Of a stretch of DNA of 64,000 nucleotides, positions 43,045 through 54,171 are shown in pieces. Source of the DNA: Cyanodermella asteris (taxonomy: Eukaryota > Ascomycota > Lecanoromycetes > Ostropales > Stictidaceae); contig UYJD01000005.1 in NCBI GenBank assembly GCA_900618795.1, forward strand, positions 1,711,887 to 1,775,886, given 5' to 3'. The position numbers were made by a program, and so were the translations under genes. A model generated the notes under the pieces. The model was not told where the DNA came from, ran no database searches, and saw only the letters and a list, made by a program, of their open reading frames with translations. The first letter of the stretch is position 1; each line of letters opens with the position of its first letter.

Positions 43045-44369
43045 AGGTCATCATAGTCGGAGGCTCCATCTCGGGTCTCGTGCATGGCATCATGCTCAAG
43101 CATCACGGCCACGAGGTTCACATTTTGGAGCGAGTGCCCCGCAATCTGGAAGCACAAGGGGCCGGCATGAGCAGTTCTGCTGATGCTCGGAGGTACATGA
43201 AACTGCATGACCGTGTCAATTCGCCCACGTGGCTTCTAAGCAACGGCGTCCGAGTCTATGACCGACACACTAAGCTTCAGCAAGAGATGCAGATACCGAT
43301 GCAGATGTGCACCTGGGATGCCTTATACTACCGACTCCGAGCTAATTTCGATAATTTATCGTCCGAATACTGCGCGGAGCCTCCCAAGGACGAATCTAGT
43401 GATGGAAAGGCGATCTACGATACGGGCAAGAAAGTCGTTGGCGTGGAAGCCAACGAAGCTGGTGTCGTTATCACGTATGAAGACGCTGCAAGTGGCGGTA
43501 GCACCTCGACACTCATCGCCGACCTCGTCATTGCAGCTGATGGGGCCTCGTCTGCAGTCAAGAAAATCATGGTTCCGCATGCGCCGCCGCGCAAATATGC
43601 TGGCTATATTGCATGGCGTGGCATTATCCCGGAGACTGCAGTCTCTGAAGCTACGAGAGAAACCCTTACTGACTGGTTCACCTTTCACGTTGCGCCACAA
43701 GAATACGTTGTGGTATATCCCATTCCTGGCCAGTACGGCTCACTTGAAGCTGGCTCTCGCGGACTGAATTTTGTATGGTACTCGTGGACATCCGAGGAAG
43801 CACTAAAAAATATCTTGACCGATGTTGACGGCCACACCCATCGATATTCAGTGCCATCTGGCAAATTGCGGACTGACGTTTGGGAGAAGCAACGCGATCA
43901 TGGCATTCAAGCATTCAGCAAGGAATTTGGCGAGATCTTGAAAGTCACCGATAAGCCTTTCGTACAAGTTGTCACTGATTGCGAAGGACCAAGTAGTCCC
44001 GGTCCGGCATGTGCAGATGGACGAGTGATCCTGGTAGGCGACGCGAACACGGTCTTGCGACCTCACACTGGTTTCGCTTTTGATCAGACTGCGAGGCACT
44101 GTCTAGAGCTAGAAGACCGCTTGTCCAACTTCGAGGCGTCAATCATGGGCAGCAAAGAGGGTGTCAAGTCACTCACTAGTGATGTGGACAAGTTCAACTT
44201 GAGCGTCATGGAGTTCAGTCATGTCGCACGGCTAAGAAGTATTGCTATTGGGCTCATGTACTTGTCAACAAAGCTGGCTTTTGTGCCGGCTCTGCTCAGA
44301 TGGAAGGTTGCGGAGATCTGGCTGGCACTGAAGAACAAGATTCGGGCAATCGCAGGGAATAAGCTGTGA
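43041..44369 (+). CDS. FAD-dependent aromatic-ring monooxygenase
   Basis: 442 aa, single exon. Group A flavoprotein hydroxylase: GxGxxG-type dinucleotide motif VIIVGGSISGLVHGIMLKHH at 3-22, DG motif LVIAADGASSAVKK, and GD motif VILVGDANTVLRPHTGFAFD, with the preceding GYIAWRGIIPE typical of the salicylate hydroxylase/2,6-dihydroxypyridine hydroxylase group. It would hydroxylate an aromatic or heteroaromatic ring using NAD(P)H and oxygen; the substrate is not readable. The C-terminus (FVPALLRWKVAEIWLALKNK) is amphipathic or hydrophobic and may associate with a membrane. ATG 43041 overlaps the stop of the preceding frame. A DHA1 transporter lies convergent 400 bp downstream, which hints at a small detoxification or metabolite unit. 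Confidence 0.9.
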   Translation: MKVIIVGGSISGLVHGIMLKHHGHEVHILERVPRNLEAQGAGMSSSADARRYMKLHDRVNSPTWLLSNGVRVYDRHTKLQQEMQIPMQMCTWDALYYRLRANFDNLSSEYCAEPPKDESSDGKAIYDTGKKVVGVEANEAGVVITYEDAASGGSTSTLIADLVIAADGASSAVKKIMVPHAPPRKYAGYIAWRGIIPETAVSEATRETLTDWFTFHVAPQEYVVVYPIPGQYGSLEAGSRGLNFVWYSWTSEEALKNILTDVDGHTHRYSVPSGKLRTDVWEKQRDHGIQAFSKEFGEILKVTDKPFVQVVTDCEGPSSPGPACADGRVILVGDANTVLRPHTGFAFDQTARHCLELEDRLSNFEASIMGSKEGVKSLTSDVDKFNLSVMEFSHVARLRSIAIGLMYLSTKLAFVPALLRWKVAEIWLALKNKIRAIAGNKL

Positions 44370-44772
44370 GTAATCTTCGATCGGATCACGGAATTACATG
44401 CGTTCTAGACTTTATTCTGTGCAGGGCCGTTACCTTGTTAGCTGCTTTGCGCAAAGTTATACTTTGCTGTCCCGAGATTGAATTGTATTCACGTATTTTC
44501 GCAACTTTCCAACGTTCCCGGTCAAAAGTGCTCACTAAGCCTTGGAGCTTATCGTCTGTAAGATCGACCGGCGAGCAGGCTGGATACACGAAAAGCCAAA
44601 ATATGAGGCGATGGTGTGACAGAATTGTTCCAGAACGCGTTTCTAAGCGACCCTTCAAGCGTGTTGTTTCTGCTCGGCCCATGCAGTCCTTTCGAAGCCA
44701 CCCGATCATGCCATGTTGCTAATCATTATGTCGTGGAGTTACATGCTAAATGCAGTCGTTTCATGAATCATA
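44370..44772. other. Intergenic, shared 3' flank
   Basis: About 400 bp between convergent genes. A 107-codon minus-strand frame here has no family resemblance. Confidence 0.55.
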
Positions 44773-46764
44773 TCACGCCGTCCTTCCTCTTCCAGCCTCC
44801 AGATCCTTCTCCAAGTCCATCTCAAGTCCTTTCTCTACTCCTACATCCGCAATATCCTTCTCGAGACCGCTCTGACCCGCCTCCTCCATTTGCACCTTGA
44901 ACTGTTCTGTCTCCACACCCTCCTTCTTTCCCTCCGATGCCGCGGTGCTTCTTCCCCTTCCACCTCTTCTCATTGTGGATCGACTTGCCTGCCGACTCGC
45001 CTGTCTCGAGGCATGCTTCTCAATCGCATCGTCTTCACTGGTGGCCTTCATCTTGATCATCTGCTCCGCCGCGTATTTGGCGTACTTGCACTTCATGCGA
45101 ATCTGCGCTCCGTACTTGTAGAATAGCAGCGGAAACGGCATGCATGCCAGTGCCAGGAAGGCTGGTATCGTGCTCGCCCAGTGAATGCCCAGGCTATCGT
45201 ACATGTACGAGGTAAACAGCGGGAATGCCGTGCCGAAGAGAGATCGCAACACGGAATTGGCGGCTAGGACCGAGGCGGCGTAAATCGTGTACGCGTCGAT
45301 GAGGTAGTTCATTATGACGAGGAAGACGAGTACCATGCCAGCTCCAAACGGTGCGGAGCCGATGATGCAGACAATCCAGTGGATGGACGCTCCATTCGTC
45401 CATGCAAACCAGAACAGACCGACGGGGAGCATGACGGATCCGATGATGGCGGGTGGGAGCCGTGCCTCGGGAGGGGCACCCGTTTCACCTTGCGCCTTGT
45501 ATTTGCGGTCCAGCGCCCTATGCCGAATTTCGTTGTCCGGGACGGTGTAAACGAAGGCGAGGACCATGCCGACAAGAACGCCGATGAAAGCGAGCCCACC
45601 GATCCCCTCGGACCAGCCGCGGTTCTTTTGAAAGACGATGGGGAAGGCAGAGAAGAGCATGTATAGTGTCCCATACACGATCGCCATGTAAATTGCGGTG
45701 ATTAGCACGATAAGCTCGCGGAAGAGCAGTACCCAAGGCCGGCCGAGCGCGGTTCTGAATGCCTGGCCCGCACTGGGCCGCGCCCCATCAAGTTCCATTC
45801 GTGTACGAAAGACCATTCCGGTCACTTTTTCGAGTGCTCTTGCTCTTCGTTCGAGGATAACAGGTGCATATGTCTCCGGCAGCACGCATATCCCCATGAT
45901 CCAGAGTACGCCGGACAGAATGGCCATGATACCCATGACCCAGCGCCAGCCGACGCTCTCGCCTGCGAAACCGCCGACGATGGGGCCGACGGATGGTCCC
46001 ATGAAAGGCGCCGAACTAAAGACTGCCATTGCAATGCCGCGACGATCGGCTTCAAACATGTCCGCGATGGCACCGCCCGCGTTCGTCAGGGGTGAGGACC
46101 CGAATAGACCGGCGATGGTTCGGAGGACAATCACAGAAGCCATACTGTTCGCGCCGGCAACGCCGGCATTGAAAGCGGTAAGCATAGCATAGGTACCAAT
46201 GAAAAGCCAACGACGACCGTATAGCTCAGAGAGCGGACCCCAGAGGAGTGGTCCAACAACATAGCCGAAGACGAAGAGAGAAATACCAAGCGTGACGACC
46301 TCCTCGCCGACATCAAAATCCTCCATCAGCTGCTTTACCGCGCCCGAATATGCTGATGAGCAGAAAGCGATGGCGAACGTAGACAACGATACAGCAACGG
46401 CGACTCCCCATTTCCGAGCGGAAGGCCAGTTCAATGGGTTCCGTGGATCATTGGGAATGAACTCGGCGACGTAAGGGTCAGCTTCCGTTCCGTTTCCATG
46501 GTAAGGGTGGTCGAGCACTTCTGGCGTGAGCAGGACGTCGTCAAAAACGATGCGTAAATACGAGATGTTCGAGGATGGTGGTTTACTGCCCACAGTAACA
46601 TGCCTGGACGCTGGAGTACCGACTTGGGCGAGGTCGAGAAATGAGGTGACGGTGCTGCTTGAGTTGGATCTGGTGGGGACGGGACGTTCGCCAATGGCTT
46701 TGTATTCAGCGATGTTTTCTGAAGTTGCCGAGTTTCGGTGCGATGCACCTGGTGTTTCGGCCAT
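44773..46764 (-). CDS. MFS drug/polyamine transporter, DHA1 family (Tpo/Flu1-like)
   Basis: 663 aa, single exon. The frame is open to 46812, but only with a GTG; the first ATG is at 46764 (MAETPGASHRN), chosen here. A hydrophilic N-terminus ends in the family hallmark FIPNDPRNPLNWPSARKW immediately before helix 1. Helices 2-3 carry LWGPLSELYGRRWLFIGTY (motif A), and there is a motif C-like FMGPSVGPIVGGFAG. The central loop has RTRMELDGARPSAGQAF. The last 110 residues are an unusually long cytosolic tail with ASRQASRQASRS and repeated LEKD-type units. Expected role: plasma-membrane proton antiport of drugs, polyamines or a metabolite. It sits next to the FAD monooxygenase. Confidence 0.93.
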   Translation of the reverse strand: MAETPGASHRNSATSENIAEYKAIGERPVPTRSNSSSTVTSFLDLAQVGTPASRHVTVGSKPPSSNISYLRIVFDDVLLTPEVLDHPYHGNGTEADPYVAEFIPNDPRNPLNWPSARKWGVAVAVSLSTFAIAFCSSAYSGAVKQLMEDFDVGEEVVTLGISLFVFGYVVGPLLWGPLSELYGRRWLFIGTYAMLTAFNAGVAGANSMASVIVLRTIAGLFGSSPLTNAGGAIADMFEADRRGIAMAVFSSAPFMGPSVGPIVGGFAGESVGWRWVMGIMAILSGVLWIMGICVLPETYAPVILERRARALEKVTGMVFRTRMELDGARPSAGQAFRTALGRPWVLLFRELIVLITAIYMAIVYGTLYMLFSAFPIVFQKNRGWSEGIGGLAFIGVLVGMVLAFVYTVPDNEIRHRALDRKYKAQGETGAPPEARLPPAIIGSVMLPVGLFWFAWTNGASIHWIVCIIGSAPFGAGMVLVFLVIMNYLIDAYTIYAASVLAANSVLRSLFGTAFPLFTSYMYDSLGIHWASTIPAFLALACMPFPLLFYKYGAQIRMKCKYAKYAAEQMIKMKATSEDDAIEKHASRQASRQASRSTMRRGGRGRSTAASEGKKEGVETEQFKVQMEEAGQSGLEKDIADVGVEKGLEMDLEKDLEAGRGRTA

Positions 46765-49386
46765 GTTGAAGGCAGCAAGCCAGAGAGCTGAAAAGAGCGA
46801 TGTGATTGCCACACTTTGAAGGAACGGATCTCACGACCGGTTCTGGTCGTGTTCGAGATTACGACAGCTGCAGCAACAAACGGAGGTTGATGCTACATAA
46901 GCCTGTCAAAGTCGCCAAGAGCGAGTCAAGGGATTGATGTTGCCTTGCGTCCAGCTCAAATTGAACTGAAAACAGTCAAGAACAAAGGTTAGTCTCGGAA
47001 ATTACCAAGCAGGTTCACCACTGGGTTCTGAGTCACGAATTCTGAAGAGCCTGTATAGTTGCTTCACAAGGCGCAACCTGCAGCGCGAGACAGGCTTCAA
47101 TCAATCTCAACGACAGGGTGCTGATTGAAAAATTGACAGACAACAGAGAAGTGGCGAGGAGATCAGGTACAGCCCAGGATTGAAGCCTGAAGACAGGTAG
47201 CAGTCCAGTTCCATGAATCGCTTGCGGGCGGGCGTTGATTAGCAAAAAGCATTGGACAGCCTCTTGCGTACATACGCCTCACGACGCCGAGCCGGTAGCC
47301 GGATGGCCTGGCAAAGTCTGATTCGAGATTGACGAGAGAAGCAAAGTATCAGGCCAATAATCGTCTGGCTCGCGGCGCACTGACTCGTGGTACTTCGCTT
47401 CAGACAAGCTGGAAGGAGCCATCGGGGAGGTGTGTGCCATGTCTTGGAAATTTGCCGACTGCCGGTGAGCATGACAACTGCATACAACAAAAGCAAGTGC
47501 TGAGCAATAGCTGAGGTTCTCTGCACTCCGTGCCCTTGCTAGTGAGCCTGCAAGAGTGCTAGGGTCGCCGCTCAGGCTGTGAGCTGCTACGCCCGTGTTA
47601 CACCAGCAACGAGCCAAGCTAGATAGTGGAATCCTGTTTCGGCGATACACCAGAGTCGTTCCGCCGGTTGCACTGGATTCTGCAAGATCATGCATTGCAG
47701 ATCGTGTCCTTGCACCACGCCGATCCGCATTGCACACAATACTGTACAGTAGCACTATTATTCACGACCTTCGATGAGGATGAGGGTGTGAGAAGCCTTC
47801 ATGACGCCTGAAAGAAGTGTATCGTACAAAAGCATCAAAACGACTTGTCGATCTGTGCCGCCCAGCGTCAGACCGTTCGAGCACGCATAATCGGCAAACT
47901 TTTCCAGAAGCTGCTGATGCTTCCGACCAATTGTCGTTGCGTAAAGCGTCGTGTGAGCTGCGTGAGCATGCCGTTCACCCGGCCACAGGGCCGCCATGCG
48001 GAACTCGGGAGGTCGATCCATCCACCAAACCGAGCCGAGCCCGCTACGACCGCGATTGACAGTCGAATTAAGGTTGCCGGTTCCAACTCGTCCCCATGGG
48101 CAAGCTCGGGCATGACCCCCGCCATCGTTGCGCACGTTCAGAACATGGCCGCATGCATCGATGATCGATTTACCAACGACAGGAGACATGTTTTGGCGGC
48201 TCAGCAAGCGTTTCAGGACCATGTTTCGGGCCGACTGAAATGCTTGCAGATGAGCCTACTTAGCGCCGTCCGTGTACAGGAGTGCTTGCTCCACCATTAG
48301 GTGGTGTAAAGTGTACATACATATATGCATTTGAAACAGCGAAACTGCATGTCGGAGCCGCAAGGCAACTGACAATGTGCCGGTTGAGTAAAATTGCGTA
48401 AACATGTTCTGTTCTGAGCATCTGAGCATGTACTTACATGCTTTGAGTGCTAGGTTCTGGTACTGAGAACGGATGCGAGAGCAACAAAAAGGCTGGCAGC
48501 AATTTATTGCAAATAAACAAAACATGATGCTTTCTATTGGACTTCGTGGACCATGTTGGTAGGACTTGCCGTGGCCGTAACGCCTCGATCTTTACGAGGT
48601 CGACGCGCCCGATGCCGGAAGCCTGTGCGATGACATGCACGACTCAATCTCTTTGGTACCTTATTCATCCCCTGAAAAAGTGCGTCGCCTTTCTGGTTGC
48701 ACTGCTTGGCTCTGCGCATCACAAGGTAGATTAGCAAACGGTCGGCCTTGATGCTCACCCCACCTTTACGGCACGCAGAAACAGCCGCAAAAAAAAAAAA
48801 AAGCACTGTCGTCTAAGCACTTCGGAATGAGATGAACGAGCTGAGGCCACGTGATACCAAATTGCTGGATGCCCTTGACGCTGGCACCAATTTATTGGTA
48901 ACTTGCTTGAGTGCATTGGCAATCACTGAAGCCAGCAGCGTCGCTGCCATCTCTTGACGCGAGCTTCGCAAGCTGTGTGTACGCTAGGTTTGCATTTCGC
49001 GTCCATCATGTACCACAGTCACTGTCGGTGACGCGGCTGATCTGGACAAACTGCCTGAACTACCTTGCTTCAATGGTCTCATCTAAGCTGGTTGTCCTGG
49101 GTCTTTGCAGCCTCGGTCGGCCAACGCTGTGCTTGCATACTACCTGCCTTCACTACTGAATACGTCAACAAGAGCCCCTCGCGGCTGACCTGCATGTCAC
49201 TGGGCTTTCGACTTGCGCTTGACTTTCAAGCCGGCTGACTGCACTTACGGCAAAGCATGACTCATTTACATTGATCGGCGCCGCATTGGAGCCGCAAGTA
49301 AGCTCAAGCGAAATCAGAGAGGTAACAATAAGCTCCTTACTATTGAGCTGTCCAGGTCAATCATCTTGCCGTCATTGACAGCCGCA
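46765..49386. other. Long intergenic region, no supported gene
   Basis: About 2.6 kb. Many overlapping frames up to 158 codons on both strands, none with recognisable motifs or a consistent splice partner. Contains a run of about 15 A at 48790 and a cacgtgat palindrome-like E-box at 48848. Possible regulatory or non-coding RNA content cannot be judged from sequence alone. Confidence 0.5.
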
Positions 49387-50639
49387 ATGGGTGGGAATGC
49401 ATTCACGACCCCGAAAGAGGGGCAGCCGGCACTTTCTGTACCTCGAATGGAGCCTGAAGTCTACTTTCAACTCAAATCAGAACTCATTGAACTGATTCGT
49501 CCACTGTTCCATCGCGTTCAATGTCCGAAGGAAGCACCCGAGAAGGATAGCTACGGCGACATCGACATTGTGGTGGCAGAGCCTGACGAAACTGCACTAA
49601 AGACAGCCTGGGAAAGTTTGCCCCAAGAGCAGCGCATTGAGAGCTCAGAGCCGACAGACCATGAAATCAAATACGATGTTCTGAAAGATCTCCTCTCATC
49701 AGCGCGGGAGTTTCGCAACAGTAACACGTGGACATTTGCAGTTCCTCATCCAAAGGCTGCAGGAGCATATGTGCAGGTCGACATCAACCTGCAATCTTCT
49801 GAAATGTTCGACTGGCACGTCTGCCAACATTCGTACGGGGATTTTTGGAGCATAATGGGCACGGCACTGAGAGCGCATGGATTGACGATTCACGAAGATG
49901 GTCTTTTCGTCCGTGATCCAGACATTGAGAGCTTCAATCGCAAGCGCGGCAGGGTCCTCCTGAGCCGGAGCCCACGAGCCGTAGTCGCGTCAATGGGTCT
50001 CGATCACGAAGAGTGGTGCAAAGGTTGGCCAACTGAGCTCGGCATGTTCAATTATATCAGCCAAAGCAGATACTTCGTGCCGGAGTTGTACGTGAAGCGG
50101 AAAGACCTCACTAATGATGAGCGCAAGAGATTGCGTCTCAGACCCTCGTACGCGCGGTTCATTGAGATATTTGTCACCAAAATCATGGCAGACCGATTTT
50201 CGAAGACTGTGGAGGTGGAAGCGGGCCAAATGCACTCAAGCGTTGTTCAAACAGCACATGAGCAGGGGTGAGTCAGCAAAACGTGTGCAGCTCAATGAGA
50301 CAATGCTTGTGCCCACGAATGACTCATCATCTCATTCTTGACCATGTCATTATGCTAATACATCCCAGGACGTACGTCGAGATAGACCGTGCCGCTGTTC
50401 GAGAAGAGGTACTGAAACTGTTCGGCGCATCGGAAGCCTACTATGATAACCATCGGCGGTGGGTGGACGAACAAGCAGCACTCGACAAGATGCGCTTTGA
50501 AAAGGCAGTGCGGCGTGCCATGCACGTGGAAGCCGAGAAAAGTTATGCGCAGTATTGGATTGATTGGTTCTTGGACTCTTTGGACATTACGAATAGGCGT
50601 CTATTGGATCTCGATATGGACAAAGGCGTAGCGGCCTGA
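49387..50639 (+). CDS. Nucleotidyltransferase-superfamily-like protein
   Basis: Exon 1 49387-50267, intron 50268-50368 (101 nt, branch CTAAT), exon 2 50369-50639; 383 aa. The frame is open a little upstream, but 49387 is the first ATG. Residues 57-63 (GDIDIVV) match the D-h-D-h metal-binding strand of polymerase-beta-type nucleotidyltransferases, and YVQVDINLQ near 129-135 supplies a third Asp. The G-S/G loop that normally precedes the pair is not clear, so catalysis is uncertain. Exon 2 is helical (TYVEIDRAAVREEVLKLFGA, RRWVDEQAALDKMRFEKAVR). I recognise no named family. It may be a nucleotide- or RNA-modifying enzyme or an inactive relative. Confidence 0.78.
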
Positions 50640-51179
50640 AGAGACAAGTGTGTACAATCGTGCACGAAAATGCTTCGCTATTGAGACGTCACGAGAGCCA
50701 TCGATAGCATGACTGATTGTCTTGCCTCTAAAGCATGTTTGTTCATTGTGCTTATCTTCCAGTGTTATATTTGATTTGATTTGATCATCTTGCGATTTCG
50801 CTGTCTCATCCCCATGCTTTCGCGCTTTTCGGTTCTTCAGCACTTGCGATCTCGGTCAAAGTCACATTTCACATAATAGCATTCATCCGCATTGCAAGTA
50901 GCGAACGTTGCAAACCACACACATACCACAGTCATTTCAAGCTCGGCACTGCACCATCGCCGTCAATCTCAGAAAGCTGCTCACGGCCGCGCCTGCCCTG
51001 GGTGCAAGCTCGACACGGACCAAGCTGGTCCTGCCTCCACCACCAGGAGGTCGACATCCTTATACGACTTTCACCACTCCTTCTCTTCCACCGCGTTCGC
51101 CACCCGCCCGTTCGTTCCTCCGCTTGGTGGCTTTCTTGTCTCGTGCGTTGATTTGAAGACCAGCAGCGCATCGCCAAAA
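50640..51179. other. Intergenic, promoter of the Ala/Lys-rich gene
   Basis: 540 bp. The frame of the next gene is open back to 50892 but has no ATG before 51180, so this part is taken as 5' UTR. A tttgatttgattt direct repeat occurs near 50767. Confidence 0.55.
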
Positions 51180-52760
51180 ATGCCCACCATCGACATGACG
51201 CGCCCGACCGTGGAGATGCTGGCAGATCCAGGTTACCAGCACCCCTTTCTGTCCATGTTTCCCCCGTCGCGATCGCAGCTGCGCGCCGCTTACGAACTGA
51301 GGATCAAACGCGCCAGAGACGCCAAATTCGACGCGGCTGTTGCGCGTGCGGTGGCCGAGCAGACTTCCAAGGCGGAAGCAGAGGCGGCGGCTGCCGCGGA
51401 GCAAGCTGCAAAGGACAAAGCTGCCGAAGAGCTTGAACAGGCCGCAAAAGACAAAGCAGCTGCGGAACAGGCGGAGAAGGACAAGGCTGCTGCTGAGAAG
51501 GCCATCTTGGATGAAGCTGCGAGGTGGATCCAGCGAGGAGCACAGACATATAGCACCCACTGCTATCACTCTTGCGCTGGACATGAGCCTTTGGATGGGC
51601 CAATCGAGAATGGCAAAGTCGTGAGCCATAAATCATCCGACAAGAAGAAAGGGTCCGCGTCCAAGGAGAAGGAGAAGGAGAAGGCCAAGCAGAACGAGAA
51701 GGACAATGAGTCAGATGACGATGTCAAGTCGAGCAAAGGGAAATCGTCGCAGGAGAAGCAAGGCAAAGCTGGCAAGCAACAGAAGGGCACCTCCAAGAAC
51801 AAGGACGAGCAAAAGGTAGGTACTCTATCCCGTTGTCGCGACTTTCGCAACGTAGTCGGTCCCATGCCCACGAATATTGCTAACATATTTGCTAGGTCGC
51901 AAGCGAAATATCTGAAACGGACGTTGTCGTTTCCACAAGTCCTTCGCTACAGCCCTCCAAATCTCTTTACGAGTATACCCAGGACCTACGCGATTACGCA
52001 GCTCGATCATCGGTCAGGCGGCCATCATACAATCGTTCTCCTTCGCCCGATGCGCATGTCAACTTTATGAACGCTGGTGAGTTGCTCACATGTGTCTCCT
52101 AACACTGACTGACTGTTGCAAGACCAGGCCCTGAATCAGGAATTCACGGATACTGAAGTTGCGTACGGAGGTCTCTATCGCCAGCCATTTCGTCCAATTT
52201 GTGAGGGTGAGAAGAAAGTGATGAGAATAACTTATGGCGTCAACGGCAGACTGTACGATCCTGATGGCAAGGAAATTGTTGTTCAGGTTGATGGCGTTCC
52301 CTCAAAGACCAGGCTTGGGAAAGCAGGATCAAGGCTCGTTCCTTCTGCAGCGGACTTTGTCCGTCCGTTGCACGATGCCACCCCGGAACGGACATCTTCC
52401 AGAGACCAGCGTCCGAGATCATCACGAGCGCATCAGCGTGACGGTAAGTGACCTCCCTGTGAACACGTTCCCACGCGGCTTTGTTGCTCGAGTAGTCGAC
52501 CAAAGCTTGTGTTGCGGAGCGCCTCTTTTCGGGACAAAATGCTGACCAATACAGCGCCCGTGTATCCCACATCGCCTGAGAGTATCGCAGACACGAGATC
52601 ATCGCCACCTCGAAGCGTGGGTGGCACGCAAACACCACCGTCTCCAGTGTCCTTCACAGCTTCAGTTGCCTTGCCACGCCCGAGCAAGAAAAGCCCACTA
52701 CCTGAGGTCGACTATCAGAAGTTCGATGGAGACGATGAGCCTGATGTTCCGGCAGCATAG
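51180..52760 (+). CDS. Ala/Lys-rich coiled-coil hypothetical protein, four exons
   Basis: Exons 51180-51815, 51896-52076, 52123-52443 and 52555-52760; introns 80, 46 and 111 nt, all GT-AG and phase-consistent; 447 aa. Residues 50-110 are a helical region with repeated AEQAAKDKAAEE-type units. A Lys/Glu/Ser-rich stretch (about 145-210) looks like a charged linker or nuclear-type tail. Exon 3 encodes a more globular piece (FTDTEVAYGGLYRQPFRPIC, then RITYGVNGRLYDPDGKEIVV) that may be the conserved part, and the end is Pro/Ser-rich. No family recognised. Its stop is 83 bp from that of convergent MPP6. Confidence 0.72.
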
Positions 52761-52843
52761 TTTGCTGAGGCCTCATAAGCAGACAAAACGTTTGTCGCGG
52801 GCTGACTCTTTTCGAACTCGGAGACAATCCTTTCCGATCCTCT

Positions 52844-53689
52844 CTATCCGCCTCCTGAGCTTATGCCCGAGCGACCTCGCTGGTTCGATCTCTTCGGGTT
52901 CATCTGGACCTGTTTCTTCTTTCGCTCACCAACCACTTTCCTGGACCTATCACGTTCAGCCTTAGCCTTCTGGGCACGAACTTCGCGAACGCGCGCTAAG
53001 TTTTGCTTTGCGAATTGTCTTGCCTCGTCGTCGCTGGAGTGCGAATTGCCATTGCTATTGCTATCACCATCGTCGTCGGAGGCTTCACCTTCGTCTTCGT
53101 CTTCAAGTACAGGCTTCTGAGGAGAAATATATGTTAGCTTACTACTTTGCTACTACCAAACAATACAATATGATTATCAAGCCTGGCCGGTCCAATCACG
53201 GGCGACCGGCGATGGACTGTGCTTCATACATACCTGCACTGCTTTCTTGTAACCACCGTAAGCCAGTCTACCCTTACTGAAAGATCCGGAATCCTCCCAT
53301 GGGGCTGCTTCGTCGGCATCGTCAGCATCACGCTCGGTGTATGACGCTCCGTGATTCGACCCATCTAGTGTCCACATAGTCTCCGCGCCAGTCACGCCAA
53401 GTGACTGCAGTGAATCATCTTGTAAAGAGCCGGCAGCGTTCCCTCTCTTCAACGGTGTGTCGTAAGCATGCGACGTGTTGAGTTTCTTAGCAGACGGCCC
53501 GTTCTCGGATGCCGGCGTTGCAGGAGACGGGGGCAAAGGTGTCGAGGCTGCAGCCCGTTGCATGAACTGGGAGCGTGTTAGTGAACGAACGTGGATGAAT
53601 CATGGCTCAATTACCTTCATGCTTGCTAAGCGGGACGACATGATCTTCGGCGCCTTCTGCGGCGTTGCGCTCGCCGATGGTCGTGACAT
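52844..53689 (-). CDS. MPP6: M-phase phosphoprotein 6, nuclear exosome cofactor
   Basis: Three exons: 53689-53615, 53566-53234 and 53116-52844; introns 48 and 117 nt; 226 aa. The N-terminus after splicing, IMSSRLASMKFMQRAAAS, matches the conserved LSSRxxxMKFMxR motif of Mpp6 that contacts the exosome. ETMWTLDGS and GRLAYGGYKKAV correspond to the later short motifs. The third exon is acidic, then Lys/Arg-rich (KQNLARVREVRAQKAKAERD), as expected for an RNA-binding tail. Mpp6 links the Mtr4 helicase to the nuclear exosome in rRNA processing and RNA decay. It is divergent from NDUFS6 (482 bp). Confidence 0.9.
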
Positions 53690-54171
53690 GATGGCTTAGA
53701 GGACTGCAATCCAGTGACGGCAAAATATCACAGATCGATCAGAGGTTTAAAGACTGAGAGATATGAAAGGCTGCAAGACGAAGGCAGTTGCAAGTAAAGA
53801 CGATCGGATCACGTCTTTTGTGTAGTAACAGGTTTAGCAGCCGACGGTCGTGCCGCGCTCGATATAACTTCAAGCCGGGTTACTGAATGTTCACTATAAG
53901 CATGTCGCTGAACTCGAGCATTCGATGTTGTCCCGGCCAGCGTGCAATATCTATGCTGAGCTTCGCGATCGCAGCTCAACTCAAACCGCATTAGAAGAAA
54001 TCTGTGGAAGCTCGGACCAATCAGACTCTCAGCAAATCATCAGCTCGCAGCGGCTCTACCAAGCTCGCTCGCAGCAACGTCAATCCTCGATTTCAGCAAG
54101 CTCCTCACCACCACCACCTTCACTCTCGCCCCTCCGTCCCAACGCCCATTCGAGTGAGGGTATCCTCCAAC
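53690..54171. promoter_or_regulatory. Divergent promoter region, MPP6 / complex I zinc subunit
   Basis: 482 bp between start codons of two housekeeping-type genes. The frame of the right-hand gene is open upstream from 54004 but the first ATG compatible with a presequence is 54172. The last 150 bp are C/T-rich, like a 5' leader. Confidence 0.5.

Noticed and set aside
48786-48805. Run of about 15 A as a possible retroposed poly(A) tail
   Set aside because: No element body or target-site duplication is visible next to it; a simple homopolymer is more likely.
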